Shown here piece after piece: positions 18,201 through 27,291 of a DNA stretch of 44,037 bases. Origin of the DNA: CAYSCZ01 sp964429655 (lineage in GTDB: Bacteria; Bacteroidota; Bacteroidia; Cytophagales; Cyclobacteriaceae); the NCBI GenBank assembly GCA_964429655.1, contig CAYSCZ010000022.1:1-44037 (forward strand), in the 5' to 3' direction. A program made the translations under genes and the position numbers. Every line of letters begins with the position of its first letter. Position 1 is the stretch's first letter. The notes beneath the pieces were generated by a model. It searched no databases. It was given only the letters and a program-made list of their open reading frames with translations, and was not told the DNA's origin.

Positions 18201-18436
18201 CTTATGATGATGTAGAAAACTTCGAAAATAAGTTTACTGCAGAATATATGTTTCTTATAAACGCCACAGAAAGCAGCAAACCGAGTGTAAACCAATCCTC
18301 CATTGATCGCAAAAAAATATTGGACGCCCAGTGGGAAAAACTAAGTAACCGGGCGAAGGAATTCATAGAATCATCAATACCCGATTACAATAAAAAACTA
18401 TGGAAAGAAGGTATTGGAGCCATTCAAATCAAATAA
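15299..18436 (+). CDS. Exported BNR/VPS10-like beta-propeller protein (annotated in relatives as glycosyl hydrolase)
   Basis: 1045 residues with a signal peptide (MRKHILLTCCAVFTALFTLAQ). It opens with the family start YRNIGPFRGGRSVTASGV and carries many Asp-box motifs (S/T-x-D/N-x-G-x-x-W): TTDAGQRW, SVDAGKTW, STDGGKSW, STDDGETW, SNNGGKNW, SIDGGNTW, TRDMGKTW, TKDGGENW, TTNHGQNW and SWNGGEKW. Together they suggest a large or double propeller of the sortilin/VPS10-like kind to about residue 750. A C-terminal part (about 790-1045) has a beta domain (GLNRFVWDMRYPTMPG) and helices. No T9SS C-terminal sorting domain is evident. Glycosidase activity is not demonstrated for this family. It is convergent with the metalloprotease gene (14 bases apart) and paralogous to the gene at 20907. 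Confidence 0.85.
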   Translation: MRKHILLTCCAVFTALFTLAQTAEEYFKPVKYRNIGPFRGGRSVTASGVINNPLTYYMGTTGGGLWKTTDAGQRWENISDGYFKTGSVGAIAVSESHPHIIYCGMGEHAPRGVQTSYGDGVYKSVDAGKTWEKIGLEKTQHISRIVIHPENPDVVFVAAQGALYGPNTERGIYKSTDGGKSWRKVHYVNDLTGCSELSMDMNYPNILYAGMWHHQRKPWKVISGGPGSGVYKSTDDGETWNKIEEGLPEEKGKIAIAVSRANPDKVYLLMESDTEKDQGGLFVSNNGGKNWNMISGDNRLTQRAWYYTEVFADPQDEHTVYVLSAPALRSIDGGNTWERLSGTHGDYHDLWINPNNNKNIVIANDGGAAISFNQGDTWSVQSNMPTAQFYRVNADNLFPYNLYGGQQDNSTVKIANLSFARRMGGISRHDWSASAGGESAFLAFDPDDPKHVMGGSYLGTIEVLDVKANASTSIMAAPIQYLGKAARDMKYLYNWNAPIIWSQHEPGTFYHCAQVVLRTRDMGKTWEEVSPDLTRNIDEKQGKGGGPNTNEAVGAENYGTISYMIESPHEKGVFWTGSDDGLVHITKDGGENWEDVTPKRLQESLINAIDISPHDPATAYIATTRYKFNDYTPAIYKTTNHGQNWQNISAGIPYGAYTRVVREDKDRKGLLYAGTETGIYISWNGGEKWEPLQLNLPVTPITDLMAHLGDLLVATSGRSFWILDDLHLLAQYEKPDNTAKIYVPEDAAYGFWRSPLNQSDTKAFDGSSTYTGINPANGMVIYYDLPKLGDSVEVTMEIKDNNGQLIRSFTSVKDEDYKRYDGGPPPEPTLSKEEGLNRFVWDMRYPTMPGIPNVYIEANYRGHRTSPGVYGINLKYNGKTIKVSGKIIDNPLYDIPTSQYAQYDEIMEDMEQRVTVMHNMVNKLKAAQEQLKRVLKPLKDETLKKEGTSLVRSLDEWDKEMVQRKSKAYDDVENFENKFTAEYMFLINATESSKPSVNQSSIDRKKILDAQWEKLSNRAKEFIESSIPDYNKKLWKEGIGAIQIK

Positions 18437-18450
18437 GCTCCAAATAAGAA

Positions 18451-20880
18451 TTAATAAATATTTCCGGAACAATAGTTATATGATCCGATAGGTGAACCAT
18501 CCGGGGCTTTCAATGGCTCCGGGACTTCATATTCCTGAGGATCATCAATAAACGCTTCGATCAGTCCAATGGCATACTCATAGTAAGTCGGATCATTAAT
18601 TGCTTTGTCTCTGGCTATGGATACTATGTCCATCAGTGCGCTTCTGGATTTTGCTTTCACCTGTGGAATGGCAGCTTTGTGAACGTATAACTGCATTAAA
18701 TGATCGACTAACACCATCTCAACAATTTTTTGTGTCTCCCGGTCGGATGAATTCCCTGAAGGGGCGTTCCAGGTGTTTTCAATTAGTCTATCCATCATGA
18801 CCTTTAACCCCGGTTGTTTAGTATCCCTGGCTTTGAACATTACCAGGCGGTTACAGCGGCCGGGGTTTAGCAGAAAGGAAAAAGGCAAACTGCTGGCTAC
18901 TTTTATAGCTGAAAAATAATCAAATACTATTCCGGTGTTTGAAGGAAAAGTCTCCCTGCTTCTGCTATATCCATGGGCCTTGGGTGGTATTTTCAATAAA
19001 ATATCTTCAGACAATTTCAAAGCTTCCGGCATTATGGTGCTAATCAATGCATCTATAGCTTTGATTTGTTGTTTGGGCTTTATAAAACTTGAAGCTTCTG
19101 TATCGCTTCCTTTAAGAGCGTAACTATAATCCAATCCACCAACAAGTTTAGATGCGCCTTCTATCTGGTACCGATGAAAAAGATACATGGGTACCAGCAC
19201 CTCTTCTATCGATGAATAAGGCATATCATTTCGAATGGCTGCTTCAGAAAAATCATCCAGTACCTTCCTACGGATATCCATCATGCGGTTCAATTCATCC
19301 ACAGCATCTTTCCCATTGTCCCAAAGGTGCGCTAACGGATGTGCGCCATCCATGGGGCGGGCATCCTGATCAGTGATGTATTTAAATCCATCCTGGAAAG
19401 CCTGATCCAAAACCTTTTTTGCTTCTCTATCGGATTCAAATTGCCCGTAACCATATTTTATGGTCACCTGATCCCATCCCCCGATCCCTACATCGTAAGC
19501 TTCACTCAGGTCTACATTACCATTTTTATCCATTTGAACATAAGGATGGGGATAATCCATCACCGATGCACGGTTGTTGTAACTGGCGGTAAAGTTATGG
19601 GACAACCCAATGGTATGTCCGACCTCATGCGCTGATAACTGTCTCAGCCTGGCCAGTGCCATCGCTTTCATGGGACTGGTAGAACTGTTTTTATTTTTAT
19701 AAGGGTTCAATAACCCGGTGGCAATCAAAAAATCCTGCCTGACCCTTAGTGAGCCCAAACTTACATGGCCTTTAATGATTTCCCCCGTCCTGGGGTCAAT
19801 CACTGACGCACCATAAGACCAACCTCTGGTCGAGCGATGAACCCATTGAATAACATTGTATCGAACATCAAGAGGATGAACACCTTCCGGTAGTACTTTT
19901 ACCCGGAAAGCATTTTTATAGCCGGCAGCTTCAAATGCCTGGTTCCACCAGGATGCCCCTTCAATTAAGGCAGAGCGTACCGGCTCAGGTGCTCCCCGAT
20001 CCACATAATAAATGATGGGTTCAACCGCTTCGCTAATGTCAGCATCGGGATTCTTTTTCTCCAGACGATGTCTTATGATCATACGTTTTACCAAGGGTTC
20101 ATCGATAGGTGTTGCATAATCCTGGTAGGCGATGTAATTAAATCCGGATCGTGGATCAAATGTTCTTGGGGAATAATTATCATCCGGAAGTTTAATAAAT
20201 GAATGATGTGTCCTCACGGTAACTGCCTGTGGATTAGGCACCACCGAACGTATCCAATCGCCTTCCGGTGTACCTGAAAATGTCAGAATTGCCTCAAAAT
20301 CAGTATTTTCCGGGAAATTCATGGTTGACGGCATATAAACAGAAGACCTTAAAGGATCAGGTTTATAGTTACCTTGTTTTCGGTCTTTTAACCGCCGTGA
20401 AATTAAATGTGAATCCCTCATAAGAAAATCAGTAATGTCAATCAACAGCCTATCCTCATCATCCACTTCCACCAAAAACCCAGCAAGAATTGATGAAGCA
20501 AATGCCTCATTAACAGACCTCACCTCCTCTACATTATCACTTACTGCCCTGTAATCCTGATTAGGTTCTACCAGCAAAACCTTTGGTCCATGCCGTTCAA
20601 ATTTAACCACGCTTTCATCCCCTAACTGTCCCCTATCCAAACCGATATCATTTGATCCGACGCCGGCTGCCAATGCATTCACATAAAGAAATTCTGTGTT
20701 TAGTTTGTCCACTTCAAGGAAAATCTTCCCGGTATTATTGTCCCAGTAAAAGTCAAAATACCCTGCAAACTTTTGCATTCCCTTAGTAAAAGAAATAATC
20801 GTTTGGCTTTTACTTTCCTGTGCATGAACGGCAGATACCAGGGTTGGAATTGTAAGTATAAAAATTACTAATAATCGCAT
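18451..20880 (-). CDS. Secreted zinc-dependent metalloprotease (DUF5117/DUF4953 type)
   Basis: 809 residues with a signal peptide ending SAVHAQ/ES. The zinc site HEVGHTIGLSHNF spans 418-430 (His418, Glu419, His422, His428), a metzincin-like HExxHxxGxxH motif. It is preceded by a DUF5117-like region (GKIFLEVDKLNTEFLYVNAL, DRGQLGDESVVKFER) and followed by SVMDYPHPYV, with the Met-turn-like methionine. The C-terminal third is helical, as in the DUF4953 part. It starts 26 bases after the second propeller gene stop on the same strand, so the two form an operon. Probably acts in the periplasm or outside the cell. Substrates are unknown. Confidence 0.88.
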   Translation of the reverse strand: MRLLVIFILTIPTLVSAVHAQESKSQTIISFTKGMQKFAGYFDFYWDNNTGKIFLEVDKLNTEFLYVNALAAGVGSNDIGLDRGQLGDESVVKFERHGPKVLLVEPNQDYRAVSDNVEEVRSVNEAFASSILAGFLVEVDDEDRLLIDITDFLMRDSHLISRRLKDRKQGNYKPDPLRSSVYMPSTMNFPENTDFEAILTFSGTPEGDWIRSVVPNPQAVTVRTHHSFIKLPDDNYSPRTFDPRSGFNYIAYQDYATPIDEPLVKRMIIRHRLEKKNPDADISEAVEPIIYYVDRGAPEPVRSALIEGASWWNQAFEAAGYKNAFRVKVLPEGVHPLDVRYNVIQWVHRSTRGWSYGASVIDPRTGEIIKGHVSLGSLRVRQDFLIATGLLNPYKNKNSSTSPMKAMALARLRQLSAHEVGHTIGLSHNFTASYNNRASVMDYPHPYVQMDKNGNVDLSEAYDVGIGGWDQVTIKYGYGQFESDREAKKVLDQAFQDGFKYITDQDARPMDGAHPLAHLWDNGKDAVDELNRMMDIRRKVLDDFSEAAIRNDMPYSSIEEVLVPMYLFHRYQIEGASKLVGGLDYSYALKGSDTEASSFIKPKQQIKAIDALISTIMPEALKLSEDILLKIPPKAHGYSRSRETFPSNTGIVFDYFSAIKVASSLPFSFLLNPGRCNRLVMFKARDTKQPGLKVMMDRLIENTWNAPSGNSSDRETQKIVEMVLVDHLMQLYVHKAAIPQVKAKSRSALMDIVSIARDKAINDPTYYEYAIGLIEAFIDDPQEYEVPEPLKAPDGSPIGSYNYCSGNIY

Positions 20881-20906
20881 GGCTTACATTTTTATCGTGA
20901 AACAAA

Positions 20907-23870
20907 TTACAAGGATGCCTCCAGTTGATCGAACTGTTCCTTCAATTCTTCGAATCGCTTGTATGCATCGCGGCCTGGAAGCTGATCGGCTCCTAACAGC
21001 ATATTGTACAAATAAGCTATCTGATCAATTAATTTTGGCTTTCTATAAGTGCCTTCTTTAGTTTTCAATGATTCGATGGCCTCGCTTACTTTCTGTTCCG
21101 GATCTTCCGTTTTCTCAAGTTTGTATTGCATTTTTCTAGCTTTGCTTAAGAGGTCTTTAACTTTTAACTGCAAGTCCACTTGCTTATCGATAGCATCTTG
21201 AATACCAACCTGCTCTACCCTTGGGTCAAGTAAAAGTTTAAAGGATTGACTTAATAATTTTTCATTTACTGATAACCTTACCAGGTACTCACCGGGAGGG
21301 ACCAAGCCTCCCCTTTGATATCTTCTCCCGTTTTCCTCGTGCCATGGTCCGGGATAGGTCATATCCCAATGGAAGCGGTTTAATCCTTTATCAGCTGTCA
21401 GTTTATTGTTGACCAGGTATTCTACTTCATTGGTGCTCATATCAACATTCACCTCCTTCCGGTCATTGGCGAGGGAATCATTAGTCAACTTTGCCACTAG
21501 TTTACCTTCCCCATCCATAATTTCCAATACTATCGTTGAATCCACTTTTTCCGTCAAATAATAATCAATGATCACTGATGGCCGCGGATAAGATGGCGTT
21601 TCGCTATTCATGGCACCGGAGGGATAACGATATCTGATTGTATTTTTTGGCTTGAACAAGGTTACCTCAGTGATATTTTTCAGATCAGCTTGTCTCAGGG
21701 TTGAGATATTGTCAAGCACCCAGAATCCCCTACCCATAGTAGACAGGACCAAATCATCCCTGTGAATTTTCATGTCGGTTATGGGTGTAACGGGCAGATT
21801 GTTCTGAAAAGCCTGCCAATTCTCTCCATCATCGTATGATATAAATAATCCGTATTCGGTGCCCGCGTATAGTAATCCTTCCCGCTTTGGATCCTCCCTG
21901 ATCACACGGACCGGATAGTCAGCAGGGATGCCATTATTTCCGGTGGTCAGCAATTTCCAATTTTTACCATGATCTTCTGTTTTAAAAATATATGGCTTTG
22001 GGTCACCCAATTGATACCTGAGCACGCTGATGTAAGCTTTGGCCGGATCGTGATTGGAGGGCTCTACAGCATCCACTCGCCCCCCTGTTGGCATTTTGGG
22101 GGTTACCTCATTCCAGTTTCCTCCTCCATCTTGGGTGATATGTACCGGTCCATCATTAGCCCCTACCCAGAGTAGACCTTCCTCGATCGGGGACTCTCGA
22201 ATAGCATAAATGGTGCTGTAAAATTCCTCGCCGGTGATATCCCGGGTAATCGGGCTGCCGGATATTACCTGCTTGTCTGTCTCGAAGGCAGTCAGATCGG
22301 GTGATATGGTTTCCCATGTTTCACCCTCATCGGTAGTTTTATGTACATATTGTGAGCAATGGTAGATGGTATTTGGATCATGGGGCGATACATGAATGGG
22401 AGAAACCCGCTGGAACCGATATTTCAGTTCTTTAGGATTATGGCCATACATATACTGCGCCCATACAAAGTAAGACTTTTCTATTCCGGTATTTTTATCA
22501 TAGACCCCAAACCGTCCTTTGCAATTGGAGTAAACAACGTCCGCATCGCCAGGTTTGGGCACTGCAGGTCCGGTTTCGCATCCGCCGGTGTTCATAATGT
22601 AACCAATGCCAGATTTTTGAAGGCCATAAGGTGCTTTGCTGGGCACAGCAATCGTGGAGTAGTTGTCCTGTTGGCCGCCATACACCCAGTAAGGGTACTG
22701 ATCATCAACCTCAACCTGGTAGATCTCTGCCGTTGGTTGATTAAACTGTGTAGACCATGTTTTGCCACCGTTGAAGGTTACATTCACGCCACCATCATTG
22801 GCCTGGATAAACAAGTCAGGATTATCCGGATTGATCCACATATCGTGGTTATCGCCATGGGGTGAGTTGATCTGTTCCCACTTTTCACCTCCATTGAGAG
22901 ATCGGAAGTATCTGGTGGCCAAAGCATAAATTTTATCAGGATTCTGAGGATCAGCTTTGATATTGGTATAATAAAATGGCCGCTTTCGTATACCCTCGTG
23001 GTCAGAAACCTGTTTGAACGTCTGCCCCTGGTCTACAGATTTATACAATCCTCCCAATGTGTCTGGCGCTTCAATCAACGCGTAAACAATCCTGGAGTCA
23101 GCTGGTGTAACTGTCAAATCAATCTTACCTATTAGTGGTTTTGGCATCCCTTCGTCTATCTTTTGCCAATTTTCTCCACCATCAACAGATCTATATATGC
23201 CACCCTCACTTAAATTTCCCCCACTGATAATCGTCCATGGCTTTCTTTCCGCTTTCCAGGCACCGGCATAAATTATCTCCGGATTGCTTGGCATAAGCTC
23301 TACATCAGAAAATCCAACATTGTCAGATAAGTATAATACCTTTTCCCAGGATTGCCCTCCATTCCATGTTTTATAAATTCCCCGATCAGGATTACTACTA
23401 AATGCATTTCCGATGGCCGCCACATAAACGATGTTATGATTAAGAGGATGTACTTTTAATGCTCCAATCTGACCGGCTTTCTCCAAACCAATAGGTTCCC
23501 AGGTCTCTCCCCCATCAATGGATTTGTAGACACCTTTGCCGGCAATCAAATTGCTGCGCAGCCCATCCGAACCGGTACCGACGTAAACAATGTTAGGATC
23601 ATTTTCTGCAACTGCGATGGCGCCAATAGATGGCGTTCTAAAAAAACCATCAGAAATATTTTTCCAGGTGGTCCCATAATCTGTTGTTTTCCAAACACCG
23701 GCACCGGTTGCCCCCAGATAAAAAGTACCCGGTTCGAGCACAGTTCCTGCAACTGAGGTGACCCTGCCGCCTCGGTATGGTCCTAACTCCCTGTACTTCA
23801 TGGCTGAAATATCCTGTGAATGAAGCGCAATTGGAATAATAAACAGAATAGATGCTAAAATACGTGACAT
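20907..23870 (-). CDS. Second exported BNR/VPS10-like beta-propeller protein
   Basis: 987 residues with a signal peptide (MSRILASILFIIPIALHS/QD). It is a clear paralogue of the gene at 15299: YRELGPYRGGRVTSVAGTV, then TGAGVWKTTDYGTTW, GAIAVAENDPNIVYVGTG, YGGQQDN and NLPVTPITDMKIHRDDLVLSTMGRGFWVLD all have counterparts there. Asp boxes include SIDGGETW, TWNGGQSW, SVDGGENW, SLNGGEKW, TFNGGKTW, TTDEGETW, TQDGGGNW and SYDDGENW. The C-terminal region (about 720-987) holds a beta domain and a coiled helical end. It leads the operon with the metalloprotease gene and is divergent from the aminopeptidase gene. Confidence 0.85.
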   Translation of the reverse strand: MSRILASILFIIPIALHSQDISAMKYRELGPYRGGRVTSVAGTVLEPGTFYLGATGAGVWKTTDYGTTWKNISDGFFRTPSIGAIAVAENDPNIVYVGTGSDGLRSNLIAGKGVYKSIDGGETWEPIGLEKAGQIGALKVHPLNHNIVYVAAIGNAFSSNPDRGIYKTWNGGQSWEKVLYLSDNVGFSDVELMPSNPEIIYAGAWKAERKPWTIISGGNLSEGGIYRSVDGGENWQKIDEGMPKPLIGKIDLTVTPADSRIVYALIEAPDTLGGLYKSVDQGQTFKQVSDHEGIRKRPFYYTNIKADPQNPDKIYALATRYFRSLNGGEKWEQINSPHGDNHDMWINPDNPDLFIQANDGGVNVTFNGGKTWSTQFNQPTAEIYQVEVDDQYPYWVYGGQQDNYSTIAVPSKAPYGLQKSGIGYIMNTGGCETGPAVPKPGDADVVYSNCKGRFGVYDKNTGIEKSYFVWAQYMYGHNPKELKYRFQRVSPIHVSPHDPNTIYHCSQYVHKTTDEGETWETISPDLTAFETDKQVISGSPITRDITGEEFYSTIYAIRESPIEEGLLWVGANDGPVHITQDGGGNWNEVTPKMPTGGRVDAVEPSNHDPAKAYISVLRYQLGDPKPYIFKTEDHGKNWKLLTTGNNGIPADYPVRVIREDPKREGLLYAGTEYGLFISYDDGENWQAFQNNLPVTPITDMKIHRDDLVLSTMGRGFWVLDNISTLRQADLKNITEVTLFKPKNTIRYRYPSGAMNSETPSYPRPSVIIDYYLTEKVDSTIVLEIMDGEGKLVAKLTNDSLANDRKEVNVDMSTNEVEYLVNNKLTADKGLNRFHWDMTYPGPWHEENGRRYQRGGLVPPGEYLVRLSVNEKLLSQSFKLLLDPRVEQVGIQDAIDKQVDLQLKVKDLLSKARKMQYKLEKTEDPEQKVSEAIESLKTKEGTYRKPKLIDQIAYLYNMLLGADQLPGRDAYKRFEELKEQFDQLEASL

Positions 23871-24003
23871 ATGATTTAATAAATATTTACAAATAGAAAA
23901 ACTGAAAAATAAATAATATACGGTTTCTCCGTTAACTAATCATATATTTTCTTGTTCAAATAAAATGTATGGTTTAAATATTGTACTAATCAAAAAAGTA
24001 TTT

Positions 24004-25479
24004 ATGAAGCATTTAGGTTTAATCATTCTTTTTAATATGATCAATCTTATTGATCTTCACTGTCAGAATAACTTCAAGAATGATTATTTGTCCCCGGAAT
24101 TTCATAAAGAAAGAAGGCAATTGTTAAGACAGGGCATGCCGGAAAATTCAGTAGCAGCATTTTTCTCCAACCCGGTAAGAAATCGTACCAATGATGTTAA
24201 TTACGTATACCACCAGGATCCTAACTTTTATTACTTAACCGGCTATAAAGAACCGCATGCAGTATTGCTGATTTTTAAAGAAACCCAGGAAATTGACAAT
24301 AAAGAAACCAATGAGTTAATCTTTATAGACAGCAAAAATGCGTTGGAAAACCTTTATGACGGTCCGGTTCCGGATGTAGTGCAGGTTATGGAAGCCCTGG
24401 AAATCAATCTGGCAATAAAAGGTACAGGTTTTAAAGACCTTAACCTTGATTTTTTAGCCTTTGACAGGGTGTTGTTCTATGATTTTTATGATGATTATCG
24501 CGATACAGAAGACCCGGCAGACCTCTTTGACCTGGTCAGCCAGTTCAAGAAAAAAATTAATTATGAACAGGACGAATTGACCATAGAACCGGAACCAAGT
24601 AACCTGGATGTCAAAACACTGGACCAGATCATGGGGCAATTAAGGGGTACCAAAACCAATGCAGAAATAGATCTGCTTAGAAAAGCCATCGATATTTCCT
24701 GCTACGGTCAGATAGAGGTGATGAAAGCCATTCGCCCGGGCATGTCAGAAACGGAAGTACAAGGCATCCATGAATTCATCTTTAAAAAATACCGGGCGGA
24801 ATATGAAGGCTATCCAAGCATTGTGGGTGCAGGGCATAATGGTTGCGTGCTGCATTATATCGAGAACTACAAACCGGAAATTGAGGATGGTGAATTGATT
24901 CTTATGGATCTGGGGGCAGAATACCACGGATATACTGCGGATGTTACCCGCACCATACCGGTGAATGGAAAATTTACCAAAGAACAAAAGACCATCTATG
25001 ACCTGGTTTATGAAGCACAGGCAGCAGGCATAGAAGCTTGCAAGGCCGGTGTGGGAATCAACGACATTTATTCAGCCACTCTGAAGGTTATAAATCAGGG
25101 ACTATTTGAACTCGGAATATACAAGAGTCTTAATGAAGAGGATATTACTAATCCCCTTACCGGCAGAAATAGATACTATCCTCATGGATGCTGTCATCAC
25201 ATTGGATTGGATGTACATGATAAAGGGAACAAAAATAAATTAGAAGAAAACATGGTGATTACCATTGAGCCAGGCATTTATATTCCTGAGGGAAGCCCGT
25301 GCCATGAGAAATGGTGGGATATAGCAGTGAGGATAGAGGATGACTTTCTGGTGACAAAAAATGGCTGTGAAATGCTATCCGAAATTGCACCTCGTAAAAG
25401 TGAGGAAATCGAAAAAATGATGGCCAAACCCAGTGCTTTTGATGACCTGGATTTACCGGAATTAAAAAGAAGCGAATAA
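24004..25479 (+). CDS. Secreted Xaa-Pro aminopeptidase (aminopeptidase P, M24B)
   Basis: 491 residues from the preferred start at 24004, which gives a signal peptide (MKHLGLIILFNMINLIDLHC/Q). An ATG at 23965 would add 13 residues before the signal. The N-terminal aminopeptidase P domain (FHKERRQLLRQGMPENSVAAFF, YVYHQDPNFYYLTGYKEP) is followed by the M24 pita-bread domain with all five metal ligands: the two Asp of LMDLGAEYHGYTADVTRT, His in HHIGLDVHD, Glu in TIEPGIYIP and Glu in AVRIEDDFLVT. It removes N-terminal residues preceding proline. Divergent from the propeller-metalloprotease operon, which suits a shared peptide-processing role. Confidence 0.92.
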   Translation: MKHLGLIILFNMINLIDLHCQNNFKNDYLSPEFHKERRQLLRQGMPENSVAAFFSNPVRNRTNDVNYVYHQDPNFYYLTGYKEPHAVLLIFKETQEIDNKETNELIFIDSKNALENLYDGPVPDVVQVMEALEINLAIKGTGFKDLNLDFLAFDRVLFYDFYDDYRDTEDPADLFDLVSQFKKKINYEQDELTIEPEPSNLDVKTLDQIMGQLRGTKTNAEIDLLRKAIDISCYGQIEVMKAIRPGMSETEVQGIHEFIFKKYRAEYEGYPSIVGAGHNGCVLHYIENYKPEIEDGELILMDLGAEYHGYTADVTRTIPVNGKFTKEQKTIYDLVYEAQAAGIEACKAGVGINDIYSATLKVINQGLFELGIYKSLNEEDITNPLTGRNRYYPHGCCHHIGLDVHDKGNKNKLEENMVITIEPGIYIPEGSPCHEKWWDIAVRIEDDFLVTKNGCEMLSEIAPRKSEEIEKMMAKPSAFDDLDLPELKRSE

Positions 25480-25482
25480 ACT

Positions 25483-26304
25483 TTAGTAATCTGTCTTGAC
25501 CGACTTATCAAAAGGAACAGTAAACTGATAGCCTATTAGGTCCGATTTTTCTTCGTCGATTACATCAAGACCATATCTGATTTTGGAAGTATCGGCATAA
25601 ACAAATGTGCCAAACATGCGATCCCAAAAAGAAAATATACTCCCAAAGTTCGTATCAGTCCATGGCCTCTCGAAGTGGTGATGGAACTTATGCATATTAG
25701 GGGTGATAAAAACATAACTCAGGGCCCTGTCCACTTTATCCGGTAAATGGATATTGGCATGGGTGAAATAGGTAAAAAATACCGTCAATAATCGATAGAA
25801 AAGATAAAATGCTAAAGGTGCACCGATAATCATAATCACAAAAAGGGCAAACATTTCACGTATAAAAAGGTCTCCCGGATGAAGTCTTGTGCCTGTAGTA
25901 ACATCCACATTGGTATCTGCATGATGTACCATATGGAACTTCCACATCCATTTCTTTTTATGCAACAAGTAATGAGCTACATATTGTCCAAAAAAGTCAA
26001 AAACCAATACCGTAATCAACAATTCCAGCATCAATGGCACAGTAACCCAGTTTAAGAATCCAAAATCATTGGCATCTATCCAGTAAAATAAACTTACGGT
26101 AGCCAATCCAAATAAGCCGTTGATGATTATCGAGGTAAACAAAAACACGAAATTAACCAATGCATGATTCCATTTTTTATAGCTTAATTTGAACAAGGGA
26201 GCCCGGCCTTCAAAAAACCACATCAATGTCAGGCAGATCATAACCCATATCAGTTTTTGCAAAGTGGAAATATTGCCGATATATGTTACTATTGATTCCA
26301 ACAT
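25483..26304 (-). CDS. Sterol desaturase / fatty acid hydroxylase family membrane enzyme
   Basis: 273 residues, several membrane helices, and the three histidine clusters of the di-iron family: HYLLHKKKW (HX3H), HMVHHADTNVDVTTGTRLHPG (HX2HH followed by the conserved TRxHP) and HKFHHHFERPWTDTNFG (HX2HH). These enzymes hydroxylate or desaturate lipids using di-iron and oxygen in the membrane. The stop is only 3 bases from the stop of the convergent aminopeptidase gene, with no room for a dedicated terminator. Substrate unknown; carotenoid, hopanoid and ornithine-lipid hydroxylation are possibilities in this phylum. Confidence 0.9.
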   Translation of the reverse strand: MLESIVTYIGNISTLQKLIWVMICLTLMWFFEGRAPLFKLSYKKWNHALVNFVFLFTSIIINGLFGLATVSLFYWIDANDFGFLNWVTVPLMLELLITVLVFDFFGQYVAHYLLHKKKWMWKFHMVHHADTNVDVTTGTRLHPGDLFIREMFALFVIMIIGAPLAFYLFYRLLTVFFTYFTHANIHLPDKVDRALSYVFITPNMHKFHHHFERPWTDTNFGSIFSFWDRMFGTFVYADTSKIRYGLDVIDEEKSDLIGYQFTVPFDKSVKTDY

Positions 26305-26408
26305 CTTTTTAAATTTTTATAGTAATAAAACCCTAAAATTCATAAATTAATTTAAATTATCAATTGATTATTGCCTGAGTTAATAAGCTTCACCAATGAT
26401 CAATCGTT

Positions 26409-26416
26409 TATATTTG
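26409..26416 (+). promoter_or_regulatory. Candidate Bacteroidota -7 promoter box
   Basis: TATATTTG matches the Bacteroidota -7 consensus TAnnTTTG exactly and lies 49 bases before the start at 26465. A good TTTG box at the expected spacing is not present, so this is a weak call. Confidence 0.3.
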
Positions 26417-26464
26417 ATATAGTGCATTGAAAGGACTTTATTTTCAGCATGTTATTTATGATTT

Positions 26465-27184
26465 ATGACCCGTATGATAAGATTAATTGTTATACCGCTT
26501 GTTTTAATATATAACCTATCTGAAGCACAAGTATCACTTCCCCTTGCCTCAAGATCCATTTCTATGAATATTGGTGGGGTGGATGTGGTCATTCCATTAG
26601 CTTCCACCGCCAACCTTAAAACCAGGGAAGAACTAACCGATGTAAACGTTCAAATGGAGGCTGATTTTAACAATCTACAAAAAAACATCACCACCATACT
26701 GAGTAATGTGCTCGGAGAATCACAGGAATGTGGTAACAGACTGAAAGTTACAAACGCACGATTTACTTCCAAAAATCCTGATGCACAGCTGAAAATTGCA
26801 GTCCAGTTTGAGAAATGGAAATGCGGAGATGACTATAAAGCTAACCTGCTTCGACAGAGCGCCGTCCTTGACGTTTTACTGACTCCCGGTGTAACTAATG
26901 ACACACTTTTTCTGGTTCCTTCCCTGCAAGAAATCGCAGTGGCTGAAAAAGGTACTGCCACTATGGATAAAGTTGCAGAAAGAATAATTATTGATTTTAT
27001 ACAAAACAAAGTGGGATCAAGGTTGGCATCCGAACTTCCTAAAGGTGTTTCCAGGTTTGATCCTGTGTTCAATGAAATATATTTTCATAATACTGACAGG
27101 GGGATAAGGCTTTTTCTGGATATTTTTATGTCCGTTAATGAACAAGAGTTGGAAATTCTTATAAAATTGCTAAATAAATCGTGA
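26465..27184 (+). CDS. Secreted protein of unknown function
   Basis: 239 residues. The N-terminus MTRMIRLIVIPLVLIYNLSEA/QV is a signal peptide. The mature part has alternating amphipathic strands (VDVVIPLAS, LKVTNARFTS, LKIAVQFEKWKCG, AVLDVLLTPG) and two cysteines, in QECGN and KWKCGDD, that could form a disulfide. The C-terminal half reads as two strand-helix units ending in QELEILIKLL. The pattern faintly recalls lipid-binding beta-rich envelope proteins, but I do not recognise a family. It is a lone gene followed by a plausible terminator. Confidence 0.65.
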   Translation: MTRMIRLIVIPLVLIYNLSEAQVSLPLASRSISMNIGGVDVVIPLASTANLKTREELTDVNVQMEADFNNLQKNITTILSNVLGESQECGNRLKVTNARFTSKNPDAQLKIAVQFEKWKCGDDYKANLLRQSAVLDVLLTPGVTNDTLFLVPSLQEIAVAEKGTATMDKVAERIIIDFIQNKVGSRLASELPKGVSRFDPVFNEIYFHNTDRGIRLFLDIFMSVNEQELEILIKLLNKS

Positions 27185-27205
27185 TTTTTTCGTATTAGTG
27201 ATAAA

Positions 27206-27243
27206 CCTCACTTATAAAGCTGACAAGTAATTGAGGATTTTTT
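27206..27243 (+). terminator. Possible terminator after the secreted unknown gene
   Basis: CCTCA (27206-27210) pairs with TGAGG (27232-27236), with weaker inner pairing CTT/AAG, followed by A and a run of T. The loop is long, so confidence is moderate. Confidence 0.45.
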
Positions 27244-27291
27244 AATAAAGCTATTTATTATTGACTTACTGTCAGTAATTTTTTTGTGATT

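Noticed and set aside
22359..22865. 168-codon plus-strand frame inside the second propeller gene
   Set aside because: Antisense shadow of a well-supported 987-residue gene.
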